From Andalucia godoyi (taxonomy: Eukaryota; Discoba; Jakobea; Jakobida; Andaluciidae): a DNA stretch of 64,000 bases. This document shows, one piece after another, positions 40,700 to 49,990 of this stretch (position 1 is its first letter; the number at the start of each line of letters is the position of its first letter). The translations under genes and the position numbers were made by a program. The notes below the pieces were generated by a model. That model searched no databases, was not told where the DNA came from, and was given only the letters and a program-made list of their open reading frames with translations. Location of the stretch: contig VRVR01000023.1 in the NCBI GenBank assembly GCA_009859145.1, positions 205,319-269,318 of the forward strand. The letters run 5' to 3'.

Positions 40700-42269
40700 C
40701 TACGAATGCGACAACGAAGACGGCTTCGAGCGCAGGGCGACTTCAGAGTAGCGGAGTCGTTCCTCCTCGGCCATAACGAGGAGTTTTTTGAACAGCTCCT
40801 CCGCTCCGTCGGCACGCTGGATGCAGACACAGCTGACCTTGACCGCTCGTTCGGGTCTTCCCATGCATCTCCCGAGCCGACGCAGCGACAAGGCAAACAC
40901 GACGGGTATGGAGCGAAGTCGGCATGCGGAGAGTATCTCGTGGATCTTGACATCGAGCGCGTCGTACGCCGGAAGATCCGGAACCAGTATCACACACTTG
41001 CAGAGTCCTGCCTTCACCTTCTGCAGCGTCTCCCGCAGTCCAATCACATATCTTCTTCTCGTGCGGGCCTTGAAGGGATTGTTCAATGTCCGCTTTTGGA
41101 ACCGCACAAGCTCCGAAAGCAAGTTGGACGCAATCGCATTCAGCTTCTCGGATACCATCTGAGACATAAACGATCGGAATTTCTTCGACAGAACCTGGTT
41201 ACCGGGTGTCGAAACCAGCCTTTCTTGCTCCAGCAACTGGTCGGCCTTGTATGTAAAAAAGTCCTTTCCAAACGCTGTTTCGAGAACTCCGCGGACAATG
41301 CTTTCGCACATTGCTAGCGTCCGTTGCTGCTTGTGCTCGGCCTTGATGGCTAATTTCAATCGAGAAAACTTCTTTTTCTTCCGTCTCTCCTTTCCTCTCA
41401 AACCTGCAGACCTTGCAACCACAACGTTCCTGCGTAACTTGGGAACTACTGGCTGCGAACGGATGCTGAATGGGGTTCCAAGCTTCAGCACAAACGCCTC
41501 CTTTGGTTTTCCAGGATGAATCGTGTTCTCCTTCTTTGCTGCACTCGACTTGGATGAAGAACCGCTGGACACTTGCACGCCCTTCAAGCCATCTGCACCG
41601 TGTGCCACCGGCTTCAAACGCAGTGATTTGGACCATGAACTCGAGACTGGAGGATGTGTCTGCACATCATTGCTTCGACTTGGTCCTGCGACCGTGGACA
41701 CAGCACTTACAGCTGCAGTGGAAGACGCAGCAGAAGGCAACGCAGCGTTCGAAGTCGGCATACTACTCGATTTACCGTGCTGTGCAATCTGTGCCCATGA
41801 TATGTTACTTGCTGCCGATGACGATGACGATGACGAAGACGATGACGATGACGATGACGAAGCTGAAGCAGCGGGCAGCGCGACACTCGATTTGTCGGAG
41901 CGCTCACCCTTTTTTAGAATTTGGGGGATTTTGGGCGGATTCAAGTCCCCTGCAAGTAGTCTTGTTTCCGTTTTTCGTGTCACATTCGCTACATTTACAG
42001 CGCGAGAAGCACTTGAATGTGGTGGTCTTGTAGGATGCTCTGGGACTGTGTGACTTGATGACGCAGCAGCTGGCTCGAATGGCTTTGCAGCCAAATTGAA
42101 TTGAAACTATAACGAAACAGAGAAATGACAGAAAACCCAAATACTCGTGATTAAGCACCGTATTATCATCATCATTACTGTTATTAGTAGAGTGTTCGCG
42201 TGATGCAAAAAAGATTGTGTCTACGTCTATGCCAGAATCCGAGAAAACTATCAAACATACTCTACTCAT
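40700..42269 (-). CDS. SECISBP2: SECIS-binding protein 2 (SBP2)-like, spliced
   Basis: Exon 1 (42261-42269) encodes Met-Ser-Arg; the intron (42107-42260, 154 nt) has donor GTATGT, a branch-like CTACTAATAAC and acceptor TTATAG; exon 2 runs 42106 to 40700. The join is phase 0 and gives 471 aa. Without it the long frame has no ATG, only a stop directly before TTTCAATTC. The C-terminal L7Ae/L30e domain has the SBP2 hallmarks ELVRFQKRTLNNPFKARTRR, RYVIGLRETLQKVKAGLCKC then VILVPDL, and PVVFALSLRRLGRCMG. Before it lies a basic helical region (RKKKKFSRLKLAIKAEHKQQ) at the place of the SECIS-interaction domain. SBP2 recruits the Sec-specific elongation factor to SECIS elements so that UGA is read as selenocysteine. 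The N-terminal half is Ser/Ala-rich and disordered. Confidence 0.85.
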
Positions 42270-42737
42270 ATCATCAGCGTTCACACCACGCACAAACCCT
42301 CGAGTGCAGACTGAACGGGCGCAAAAGACGGCGTGGCTTTTTTCTTTCTTTTTTCAACGCATTTCATTTCCACTTCTCGTATGCACAGTCAGTCGGAAAA
42401 CTCGGGGTCTTCCTGAGATGTCGTCACTTCGCAAACGAAAAGAAAAAACCCACACACAAGCAAAAGCACTCGAAAAAAAAAAGACCGTAGTCAGACTGGC
42501 AAAGCCTTTTCCCCTTCTCGCCTTTTTTTCCTCCAACAAACACATTGCAGCGCTTCGTGATAAAGCCGGCTTCGTCTTTTTCTTCTGTTGTTCTTTCATC
42601 ATTATCATTACAATTATTATTATTATTATTATTATCGTCATCATTACTATTATCATTACTGTTACCATTATTGTTGTTATTGTATATCGTGGTGTTTTTT
42701 TTTTGTTTTTTTTTTGGGCTGGGGAATTTTCTCGGAA

Positions 42738-45584
42738 ATGAGTCAATGGCAGCCGAACCCGACTGTAGCATCTGAGATTTTGACGTGTTTGCAGCACACG
42801 CTTGTTGGAGACAATCAGATTCGTAAACAAGCCGAGGCGCAGCTGGAGAGACTGTCTACCCAGTTGGCAGATCTGTCGAACTATCTTGTGTTTTTCCTTA
42901 CGAATCGAGGACACGCGCACTCGGATGAATCTGTGCGGTCTGCTGCGGGACTTATGCTTAAGAACCATGTTCTGCATGAGATTGCAGCAGGGACGCTTGT
43001 TCCTGCTGTTCTTTCGCATGTCCAGTTGTCTCTTTTTGCACATCTGAACGACCCCTCCGCACACATTCGATCAATTATTGCATCGATCATTGCATCCATT
43101 GTGAGACCGTCTACCCAGTTCGAGAGCTGGCCGTCCTTCTTGGAGTCTGTTGCACAGGTTTTCCAGAGCCCGGATGCAAACTTGGTGGAAGGCGCGTCAG
43201 AAGTGATCAGCATGGTGTGTGAAGACAATCCACGCAAGGTGAAGGATGCGCCTGGAAATCCTCTGAACTTCTTTGTTCCGGCGTGGATCCACTTCGCAGT
43301 GCACGGGGCATCGGATCGCACAAAGGTCAATTGCTTGTCATGCTTGCAAACATTTATTGTCAGCCCTCCGGCCGTCTTGAAGGAAAAGATGGGCGATGTG
43401 GTTTCGGCCCTCGGACAGCTCCTTCAGTCCAGAAACCCAGACATTCTTGTACTGGTGATTCGCTGTTTCATTTTCTTGTGCAACTACCCGCAGTATCTTG
43501 GACCGGTGTTGCCGCAAGTGGTTGACTTTATGCTGTTTAGTTGCAGATCCGACGACGAAAACGTTGGCATGATTGCATCAGAGTTCTTTGGCGCGCTTTC
43601 GGATGTACAGTCTGCTCGGCCTGTGCTGCTGGCGAAGATGCCGCAAATTGTTCCTGTTTTGCTGAGCAACATGAAGTATTCTGACATGGAACTTGCTCTC
43701 CAAGGCGGCGAGGACGTCGATTCGTCTGCAGCGCCTGATCGACCGGATGAAATCAACCCTCGTTCCTACATGCATCTCGCGGTATCGCGCGCGCAGCAGG
43801 AACTTTCAGGCAGTGCGCAGACCGTGAAATCAAAAAAGCCGACGGAGTCTGGCAGACCCGAGGGGGCAGACCAGGAGGATGATGATGATTTTGAGGATGA
43901 CGATGACGACAACGGCGACGATGCAGAAGATGCCGAGTCTGCAAACACAGTGCGTCGATCTGCCGCTGCGTCGCTGGATTCGCTGGCTGCGTGCTACCCG
44001 GATGAGTTGTTGCCAGTCATGATGGAACACGTGCAAAGAGGCCTTCAGAATCCAGACTGGCTTGTGCGTGAAGCTTGCATTCTCGCCATTGGTGCCGTTG
44101 CAGACGGCTGCTACGAGCTGATGGAGCCGTCCCTGTCTACCATGTTCCCGTTCTTGTGGCAGAATGCATCCCAAGGCAACCCGCCGATTCAGCGGATTGC
44201 TTGCTGGACTCTGGGCAAGTACATTCGATTCGCGGTCTCGGACAATGCGCACGTGCAGCAGTTTTACGCAAAGTCTCTCGAATTGATGCTGTCCTTGGTA
44301 TTGCATGTGGACAAACGCGTGCAAAAAGCGGCGTGTTCTGCAATTTGGTCGTTTTGCGAGGAAGCCCCTGCCACCGTGACTGTTGCATATGTTGAACCCA
44401 TCGTGCAGACATTTATTGAAGCACTGAAGAGGTATCAGCACAAGAACATGATTAATCTGCTGGATGCTGTTTCCACTCTTGTGGAGACCACACCAGGAGT
44501 TTTCGCGAAGACCAAGCCCGCAGTGTACCAAGCGCTTGCAGAACCAATTTTGGCAATGTTCGGCAACATTGTTCCCTCAGCAATCATTGATGATCCCATC
44601 ACCGTTCCCATTTTGGAAGCCATGTCCGCAATTGTTCATTATTCTGAAGATGTCTTGTTAGTCATGGCAGACCGCATCGTCGACCACTCCTTGCAGCTGT
44701 TCAATTATGCGTTTACGCTGGCGCGATCTTCATGGGATGAGGAAGACTACTTTGCATACGACCGTTGTCAGGATACGATTTCGTGTTGTTTGGACATTCT
44801 GTGCGCCTTCTGCGAAGCGCTAGGCCCATCGGTTGAGAATCTCTTGCAAAACCCGGAAAAGGTGAACTTGATTTGGCAGATGATCTCCGCTGCCATCAAG
44901 GAGGGCACGGACGACGTCCGCCGATCGGCCATTGGGCTGCTCGGTGACTTTGCACGTACAGCATATGGCAGGATTGCGCATCTCATTCCTCATATTCTTC
45001 AGTTGTGTGTGGAAACGTACGAAGCCTGCCAGGGACACCTGGAGGACTCGGATGTTTCCAAAGTTGTGAACAACATTCTGTGGTCCGCTGGTGAAATTGC
45101 CTTGAAGACTCCGGCCCAGACCACTGCTGTTTTTGTCCCTCATTTGCTTTCCATAGCAAAGGATGCTCTTCTCTCGGATGCTTCATCGACCTCACTCCGG
45201 GAGTCTGCTGCGGTGTGTGTGTCCCGACTTGCGCTGAGCGGTCTCGCCGACATGGTTGCCTCGTCTGCCACCACGGTGTCATTTATGAAGGATTGGTTTG
45301 TGACAATGAGAAGCATGTACTCAAACGATGAGAAGCACCATGGAATGTTGGGCATGGCCCGGATTCTCCACGTTCGCATCCAGTTGGTGGAGTCGTGTGT
45401 CATGCAGCTCTTCTGGTGCCTGGCTTCGTATTCGAAGGAGTCTTCTCCCGAAGTGATTGCAGAGTGGGCCAGTATTTTCCAAACTATCAAACAAATGGTG
45501 CCTCCTCCGATGTACGCGGATCTCATCTCCAAGGTCGGAGCCTCGGAAGTGCAGTCTCTGCGCCAAGTCTTCCCTCAAGTCTAG
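42738..45584 (+). CDS. TNPO1: Transportin-1/2-like importin (karyopherin beta-2)
   Basis: A 948-aa HEAT-repeat nuclear import receptor. The N-terminus WQPNPTVASEILTCLQHTL then NYLVFFLTNRG and AAGLMLKNHV parallels transportin. The acidic H8 loop (EDDDDFEDDDDDNGDDAED, about 383-401), which releases cargo on Ran-GTP binding, is present. The most conserved stretch is IACWTLGKYIRF, KRVQKAACSAIWSFCEEA and RYQHKNMINLLDAVSTLVE. Family cargoes are PY-NLS proteins such as hnRNPs. ATG 42738 follows a T-rich leader; the upstream in-frame extension is poly-Tyr/His low complexity and surely UTR. Convergent with the next minus-strand features. Confidence 0.92.
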   Translation: MSQWQPNPTVASEILTCLQHTLVGDNQIRKQAEAQLERLSTQLADLSNYLVFFLTNRGHAHSDESVRSAAGLMLKNHVLHEIAAGTLVPAVLSHVQLSLFAHLNDPSAHIRSIIASIIASIVRPSTQFESWPSFLESVAQVFQSPDANLVEGASEVISMVCEDNPRKVKDAPGNPLNFFVPAWIHFAVHGASDRTKVNCLSCLQTFIVSPPAVLKEKMGDVVSALGQLLQSRNPDILVLVIRCFIFLCNYPQYLGPVLPQVVDFMLFSCRSDDENVGMIASEFFGALSDVQSARPVLLAKMPQIVPVLLSNMKYSDMELALQGGEDVDSSAAPDRPDEINPRSYMHLAVSRAQQELSGSAQTVKSKKPTESGRPEGADQEDDDDFEDDDDDNGDDAEDAESANTVRRSAAASLDSLAACYPDELLPVMMEHVQRGLQNPDWLVREACILAIGAVADGCYELMEPSLSTMFPFLWQNASQGNPPIQRIACWTLGKYIRFAVSDNAHVQQFYAKSLELMLSLVLHVDKRVQKAACSAIWSFCEEAPATVTVAYVEPIVQTFIEALKRYQHKNMINLLDAVSTLVETTPGVFAKTKPAVYQALAEPILAMFGNIVPSAIIDDPITVPILEAMSAIVHYSEDVLLVMADRIVDHSLQLFNYAFTLARSSWDEEDYFAYDRCQDTISCCLDILCAFCEALGPSVENLLQNPEKVNLIWQMISAAIKEGTDDVRRSAIGLLGDFARTAYGRIAHLIPHILQLCVETYEACQGHLEDSDVSKVVNNILWSAGEIALKTPAQTTAVFVPHLLSIAKDALLSDASSTSLRESAAVCVSRLALSGLADMVASSATTVSFMKDWFVTMRSMYSNDEKHHGMLGMARILHVRIQLVESCVMQLFWCLASYSKESSPEVIAEWASIFQTIKQMVPPPMYADLISKVGASEVQSLRQVFPQV

Positions 45585-45737
45585 TGTGTGCATCATGTCG
45601 TATTTCTCAAACACGCACGGTAAATATTTCCACGTACACACACACACAAACCCTCCCCAAAAAATAATAATAATAATTTTAATAATTTTAATAAATAAAA
45701 AAAAGAGAAAGAAAAACAGAATGTTCTCCAAAATAGA

Positions 45738-45957
45738 CTAGTGCGCTGCTGCAGTGTCGCCTACATTGTCCACCGATGATGCATAATCAATGCTGCAGTC
45801 CCGAATAGAGGGGTAGGGTCCAACGCGTCTTTCGACGTACTTCGGATGCTGGTGGCCAAGCCTCGTTGTATCTCTTTTCGACATTATCACTGTACAAAGC
45901 AGACGTTTATGCATGGATTTTGGAAATGTCAATATTTGTTAGCAGTATCTATCATAC
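45738..45957 (-). other. Candidate intron (45890-45957) and terminal exon or tiny ORF (45738-45884)
   Basis: A 68-nt intron is well formed: donor GTATGA at 45957, branch-like TGCTAAC at about 45937-45943, acceptor TTTGTACAG ending at 45890. The sequence after it encodes 48 codons from ATG 45884 (MSKRDTTRLGHQHPKYVERR) ending in TAG at 45738. It may be a 3' exon of the LEA2-type gene just upstream on this strand, a 3' UTR intron, or a separate micro-gene. The frame of the upstream gene does not enter the donor directly, so at least one more event would be needed to connect them. Confidence 0.35.
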
Positions 45958-46033
45958 ATTTTCCCCTCCTTCTCTTTCTTTTTTTGATTGTCCGGAAGGG
46001 GAGGGAGTGCACGGCTCTCAAACTTGCAGTTGG

Positions 46034-47128
46034 CTACCCCGGAGTAAGAGTTGAATTGAGACACGGACAGGGATTCGCAGTTATGTTTGTGAACAGAAAT
46101 TGATTTCGCGAACGCAAAAGCAGGCGAGACAAGGCCACGGACGACGGGGGAGGCGAGCTGTTTTGGGTGGAGACTCCCCACCCCTGTTTCTTGGTTACTG
46201 CGGACGTGATGCTCAGGAAAGACTGTTTCACGACGACATTGCCTCGGATCTTGATGATGAATCGGTTGCTCGCAATCAAGGAGAGGACCTGATCGGACTG
46301 GTCGAATGCATCAAAGCTCCATTCTGTGGACACCCAACTGGACTGTTGGCTCAGCGCCCCCACGGAGAATGAGGATGTGGTTGCAATGCCTGATGGAAAC
46401 GGATACACGCACACATCCATACACTGCTGCACACCCGAAGTAAGATAAACGTCGAGTGTGCCATCCTGCACTGTGATGCTGTTCAGCCAATTTGGATTGT
46501 ACACTGCCACCTCGGTGACCAATGCAAAGTCGCCCTCTTCCGAGCAATGTTCCGGAATTTCAATGACCCCAACGTGAGCAAACGGAGCTTGAAAGAACCC
46601 GCCATACACCGTCAAGCTCAGCGAAATCAAAAAGAACAAACCTCCAAACACAAAGATGAATGGAATCACCCAAGAGCAGCGGCGCCTTTTCCTGTCCTTG
46701 CCACCACGGTCCTCGAGCGATCCGACCGAGGAGTTGTCGCCGTCTGCATCGCCGTCCAGCACTTCCCGATACGGCTGCGCCTTCAATGCACTTTGTGGGA
46801 CAACCGGGAACGCGGGATTGATAGATCCCGGGAACCGAGATGGCCGGTGCGGAAGCCCAGCCACAGCCTCATTGTGAATCGAGCCCACAGACGAGCTTGA
46901 TGTCAGTCTCGGAGACTCGGGCGGTGCCTGGTATGTCTGTGGAACACTCGAGGACAGCTGCATCGATGATGACGACGACGAAGATGGATACTGGGCAGTC
47001 GAGCCGTATCCTTGCGCGATGGATGTATACGACTGTGACTGAAGCGACGATCGCGACTGCTCTCCAGGGTGCTGAGACGACAAGTACACATAGCCCTCTG
47101 TGTCGCTCTTCTTTCCAGCCCCGCTCAT
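46034..47128 (-). CDS. Single-pass membrane protein with LEA2/NHL-like domain
   Basis: A 364-aa protein. The N-terminal ~140 residues are Ser/Gln-rich and disordered; a dibasic patch (KDRKRRRCSW) precedes one transmembrane helix (VIPFIFVFGGLFFLISLSLT, about 147-168). Outside, FALVTEVAVYNPNWLNSITV and ASNRFIIKIRGNVVVK look like the beta-sandwich strands of LEA2 domains (NDR1/HIN1-like, TMEM106-like). It is a type II topology candidate at an endomembrane or the plasma membrane. The last ~45 residues (after VTKKQGWG) have less typical composition, and an alternative frame there continues to the candidate intron at 45957, so the true C-terminus may differ. Confidence 0.6.
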   Translation of the reverse strand: MSGAGKKSDTEGYVYLSSQHPGEQSRSSLQSQSYTSIAQGYGSTAQYPSSSSSSSMQLSSSVPQTYQAPPESPRLTSSSSVGSIHNEAVAGLPHRPSRFPGSINPAFPVVPQSALKAQPYREVLDGDADGDNSSVGSLEDRGGKDRKRRRCSWVIPFIFVFGGLFFLISLSLTVYGGFFQAPFAHVGVIEIPEHCSEEGDFALVTEVAVYNPNWLNSITVQDGTLDVYLTSGVQQCMDVCVYPFPSGIATTSSFSVGALSQQSSWVSTEWSFDAFDQSDQVLSLIASNRFIIKIRGNVVVKQSFLSITSAVTKKQGWGVSTQNSSPPPSSVALSRLLLRSRNQFLFTNITANPCPCLNSTLTPG

Positions 47129-47706
47129 GTCTTCTGTGCCTCTTCCCCCCTCTGGAAAAAACTGAAAAATTCACCACAGACGACGTTCCACACTACAAGA
47201 AACTGCAAAAAAAAGGCACGGAAACCCTCAGCAGACGAGACACGGAAAGGAGGAAGAAGGAAAGGAAGAAAACGCTCGAAGTCGTTGCTGTTTCACATTA
47301 TTTTTGCTGTTTTGCTTTTGTTTTGCTATGTTCTGAATTGGTTTTGTTGTTTGGTTGTGTTTGCTTCAGAGAATGGGGAAAACGGAGAAATTCCCGAAAG
47401 TCGGGAGTTGACTGCGCCCGAAAAGGCAGTCATAGCAGACGGGATTTTTTTTAATTAAATGGCAGATCACGGACATCAACTGTCAACAACCAGCAAGCGC
47501 AGATGTCATCGCTCGTAGTGCTGTTGGGATTGCGGCGTCCAGGGAAAGAGAGATCCCCGTGTGGCAAGCAGTGAGGCGATAGAGATGGCTGGGTGGGCTT
47601 GGGGAGGTTTGAGGGGTTTTGGGCTCTGGCAGTCGTTAGGAGAGAGACGTCTTGTAGAGACTGTGGGCGGGAGCAGGCGAGTATGGATTAGCGAAAGAAA
47701 AAAGAA

Positions 47707-47979
47707 ATGTCAAAGTTTTTTGGAAAGCATTCTGGGATTCAAAAGCAAGTCTTGTCGCTGTACAAGGCTTGCCTGCGAGCTGCACAAGAGAAGATAGACT
47801 CCAAAGACTCGTTTCGGCGCTTTGTGCAGACCGAGTTTCGCAAAGGCTTGGGGATCCCAAGAAACGATTTCCGTACTGTCGAGCACTTGCTGCGGAAAGG
47901 CAAGCGACAACTTGATCTGTACAAGGACAAGAACATCCAGAACTTGCAGTTCGCTACCGTCTCTGCTTCTTCTTCTTCT

Positions 47980-48012
<33 letters not shown>

Positions 48013-48042
48013 CCTCCTCCTCCTTCGACCTCGTCACCGTGA
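47707..48042 (+). CDS. SDHAF1: LYR-motif protein, succinate dehydrogenase assembly factor 1 (SDHAF1)
   Basis: A 111-aa mitochondrial assembly factor. The LYR-like motif QVLSLYKACLRAA (Lys in place of Arg) and the second signature FRKGLGIPRNDFRTVEHLLR then KGKRQLDLY match SDHAF1, which delivers Fe-S clusters to the SDHB subunit of complex II. Human SDHAF1 has 115 aa, so the length fits. The C-terminal Ser/Pro run (about 80-111) is encoded by a (TTC)n/(CTC)n tract and is probably dispensable. ATG 47707 is the first in frame. Confidence 0.88.
47967..48012. repeat. (CTT)n trinucleotide repeat inside SDHAF1
   Basis: It codes for the poly-Ser C-terminal tail of SDHAF1; repeat changes would vary only this tail. 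Confidence 0.9.
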
Positions 48043-48267
48043 CCTTGTCTGTAGTTTGTGCGGTATGTGATGCATAGACCGGAGGTCTGACTGACTGAAT
48101 GAATGTATACATGCATGCAATATAGACAGCGTCATAAATCAAATCAAATGAGCATCATAAACATGTCTACACTGCCTGTTCTGTTTGTTCAGTTCAGTTC
48201 AGTTCAGTTTTGCTGTTATGTTCTTCATCGTTCATCACTAGTGAATTTTGCGTGGTCTGTTTATCAC

Positions 48268-48795
48268 TTACATTTCTTCTATTTTCGGCTTGCTGGCTCG
48301 CTTCAAACTGCGCTGATTTGATCGTAATGGAGGATCCGCGGGGTAGCTGCTGTTCTTGTGATCCTCCTCCTCCATGGCGTCGTCATCGTCGTCGTTGCTG
48401 CTGCTATCTTCTGAAGATGCGTCCTTGTGTGCCAGAATCTCAAAGAGGGGATTAGACTCGTTTTCAGAACTAAACACTCCCCCAATAATGCTGATTTCCA
48501 CAGATGGCTGTTCACCACCCTCATCCTCACTCTCACTCTCACTTTCGCTTTCACTCTCATCATCGTCATTCACTGCGAACTGATCCTCCAGTTCGTCACT
48601 GTCTTCACCGCTCTCTTCGTTTTCGAACTCTTCATCATCATAGCCGTCGTTCTTGCTGTCGTCTAGATTATGATCCTCGAGATCCGCATCAACGATGCTG
48701 ATCGACTGCGGATCGCTTCCAAGACTGTCATTTGCTGCTTTGATCTGCGGAAGAAAGCTCCTGATTTGGTTCAGAATCGAAGACCCTCCAAGCCC

Positions 48796-48844
<49 letters not shown>

Positions 48845-49000
48845 GGTGGTGGTGGTGGTGGAGCTGGTGATCCAGAAGAAAAGGAAGAGGACGTAGTGGC
48901 GGTAGAGCGGAATTCAGAGAATTGCTGACGAAGCCTGGCCAGCGATTCCTGGCGAACAAAATTCAAGTCGTCAATACTACTCCCACTAGCAATACTACTA

Positions 49001-49047
<47 letters not shown>

Positions 49048-49095
49048 CTTTTTTTCAATATCAAGCAGCTCCGATGATCTCTTTGGCTCCGACAT
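48268..49095 (-). CDS. Acidic, low-complexity protein of unknown function
   Basis: A 275-aa protein with poly-Ser (about 17-34), poly-Gln (88-103, encoded by (CAA)n) and a Glu/Asp/Ser-rich second half (residues 130-250). The short segments SEPKRSSELLDIEKK, ESLARLRQQFSEF and LNQIRSFLPQIKAANDS are amphipathic. The C-terminus is basic (RSLKRASKPK). No domain is recognised. It is divergent from the next gene with only 88 bp between start codons. A nuclear protein is possible from the composition, but that is inference. Confidence 0.6.
48796..48843. repeat. (TTG)n repeat encoding poly-Gln on the minus strand
   Basis: About 16 TTG units (CAA on the coding strand) within the acidic protein gene; a second trinucleotide tract (TACT/GCT units encoding Ser) lies at about 48995-49045. 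Confidence 0.9.
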
Positions 49096-49183
49096 TTCTC
49101 CCCGGTTTCCTCAGTCTTCCAAACGCATACGACAAAAGCAGGATTGAGCGTTGTTTTTTGACAGAAGCGCAGCATATGCGCGG

Positions 49184-49855
49184 ATGAAAAAGAAAAGACT
49201 GCAGATCTACAGCTGTCGACACTACAAAGGCGCGTTCTGTACGACGCCGATTTGTCGTCCACGCAAGTGGTCGTTTTCTGGCAGCGACACGGGACAGGAG
49301 GTTTCCCAGGAGCGAAAGAAAAATAGAAAAGGAAAAAGAGAAAGAAAAAAAGAAGAGTTGGTGATGAGCAATAGAAATGAACTGGTGGATCGAGTGGTGC
49401 GGCACAGACGAGCAGCGCCGTTTATTCCCGGTCGTCCTCGGTTTTCCGTGACGGACATCGCGGAGCCGGTTGTGCATCGCGATGATGAAATGATACGCTA
49501 TTATGCCCGGAAGATGAAACCGGGGTCCTTGGATGCGCGGGCTCCGACTATCAAAGAAGAGCCAATGAAGATGTATTTCTACTATCCAAAGTACGTCGAG
49601 CCCGAAAACGCCGCACAGGTCATTCGAGAACTGCTTAGAACGTGGGAAGAAAACGACGGCATACGCCTGGCATCCGGGGCCTCGTCGCCTCCATCGTCGC
49701 AACCGCAACCGCAACCACAACCACAATCAGAGCAAGAGCACGAACGAGATGAGGTGGTGGAAGTGCCGTCAATTGCAGCCAACGATGCCTCGAAAAAGAA
49801 GACGATTGCGCCGGTATCAGGGGAAAAGGTTGTCTTCAAGCGAATGGTTCCGTAA
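49184..49855 (+). CDS. Conserved-looking basic protein of unknown function
   Basis: A 223-aa protein from ATG 49184. The N-terminal ~60 residues are very basic with four Cys/His (YSCRHYKGAFCTTPIC) and a Lys/Arg/Glu coiled stretch. The core MSNRNELVDRVVRHRRAAPF to VIRELLRTWEENDGIRL (about 61-160) looks globular and includes PMKMYFYYPKYVEPENAAQV. The C-terminus has Gln-Pro repeats (PQPQPQPQ). I do not recognise the family. An alternative start is the internal Met of MSNRNELVD. It converges with TTI1 (135 bp between stops). Confidence 0.55.
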   Translation: MKKKRLQIYSCRHYKGAFCTTPICRPRKWSFSGSDTGQEVSQERKKNRKGKRERKKEELVMSNRNELVDRVVRHRRAAPFIPGRPRFSVTDIAEPVVHRDDEMIRYYARKMKPGSLDARAPTIKEEPMKMYFYYPKYVEPENAAQVIRELLRTWEENDGIRLASGASSPPSSQPQPQPQPQSEQEHERDEVVEVPSIAANDASKKKTIAPVSGEKVVFKRMVP

Positions 49856-49990
49856 TTAACGCACTTGCGAGAAAGCCTAGCTCCTTACGAGGAAAAAATG
49901 ATGAGGAAGATGAACCCAAGGCAGAGAGACTTGATGGGGGAGTGTGGTGTACCATTAGTGTTGTTCAGTGTTGTTTGATTTTTGTACAAT

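Noticed and set aside
42588-42737. N-terminal extension of transportin rich in Tyr and His.
   Set aside because: The extension is encoded by ATT/TTA repeats, lacks an ATG, and the transportin-like N-terminus begins exactly at the ATG at 42738.
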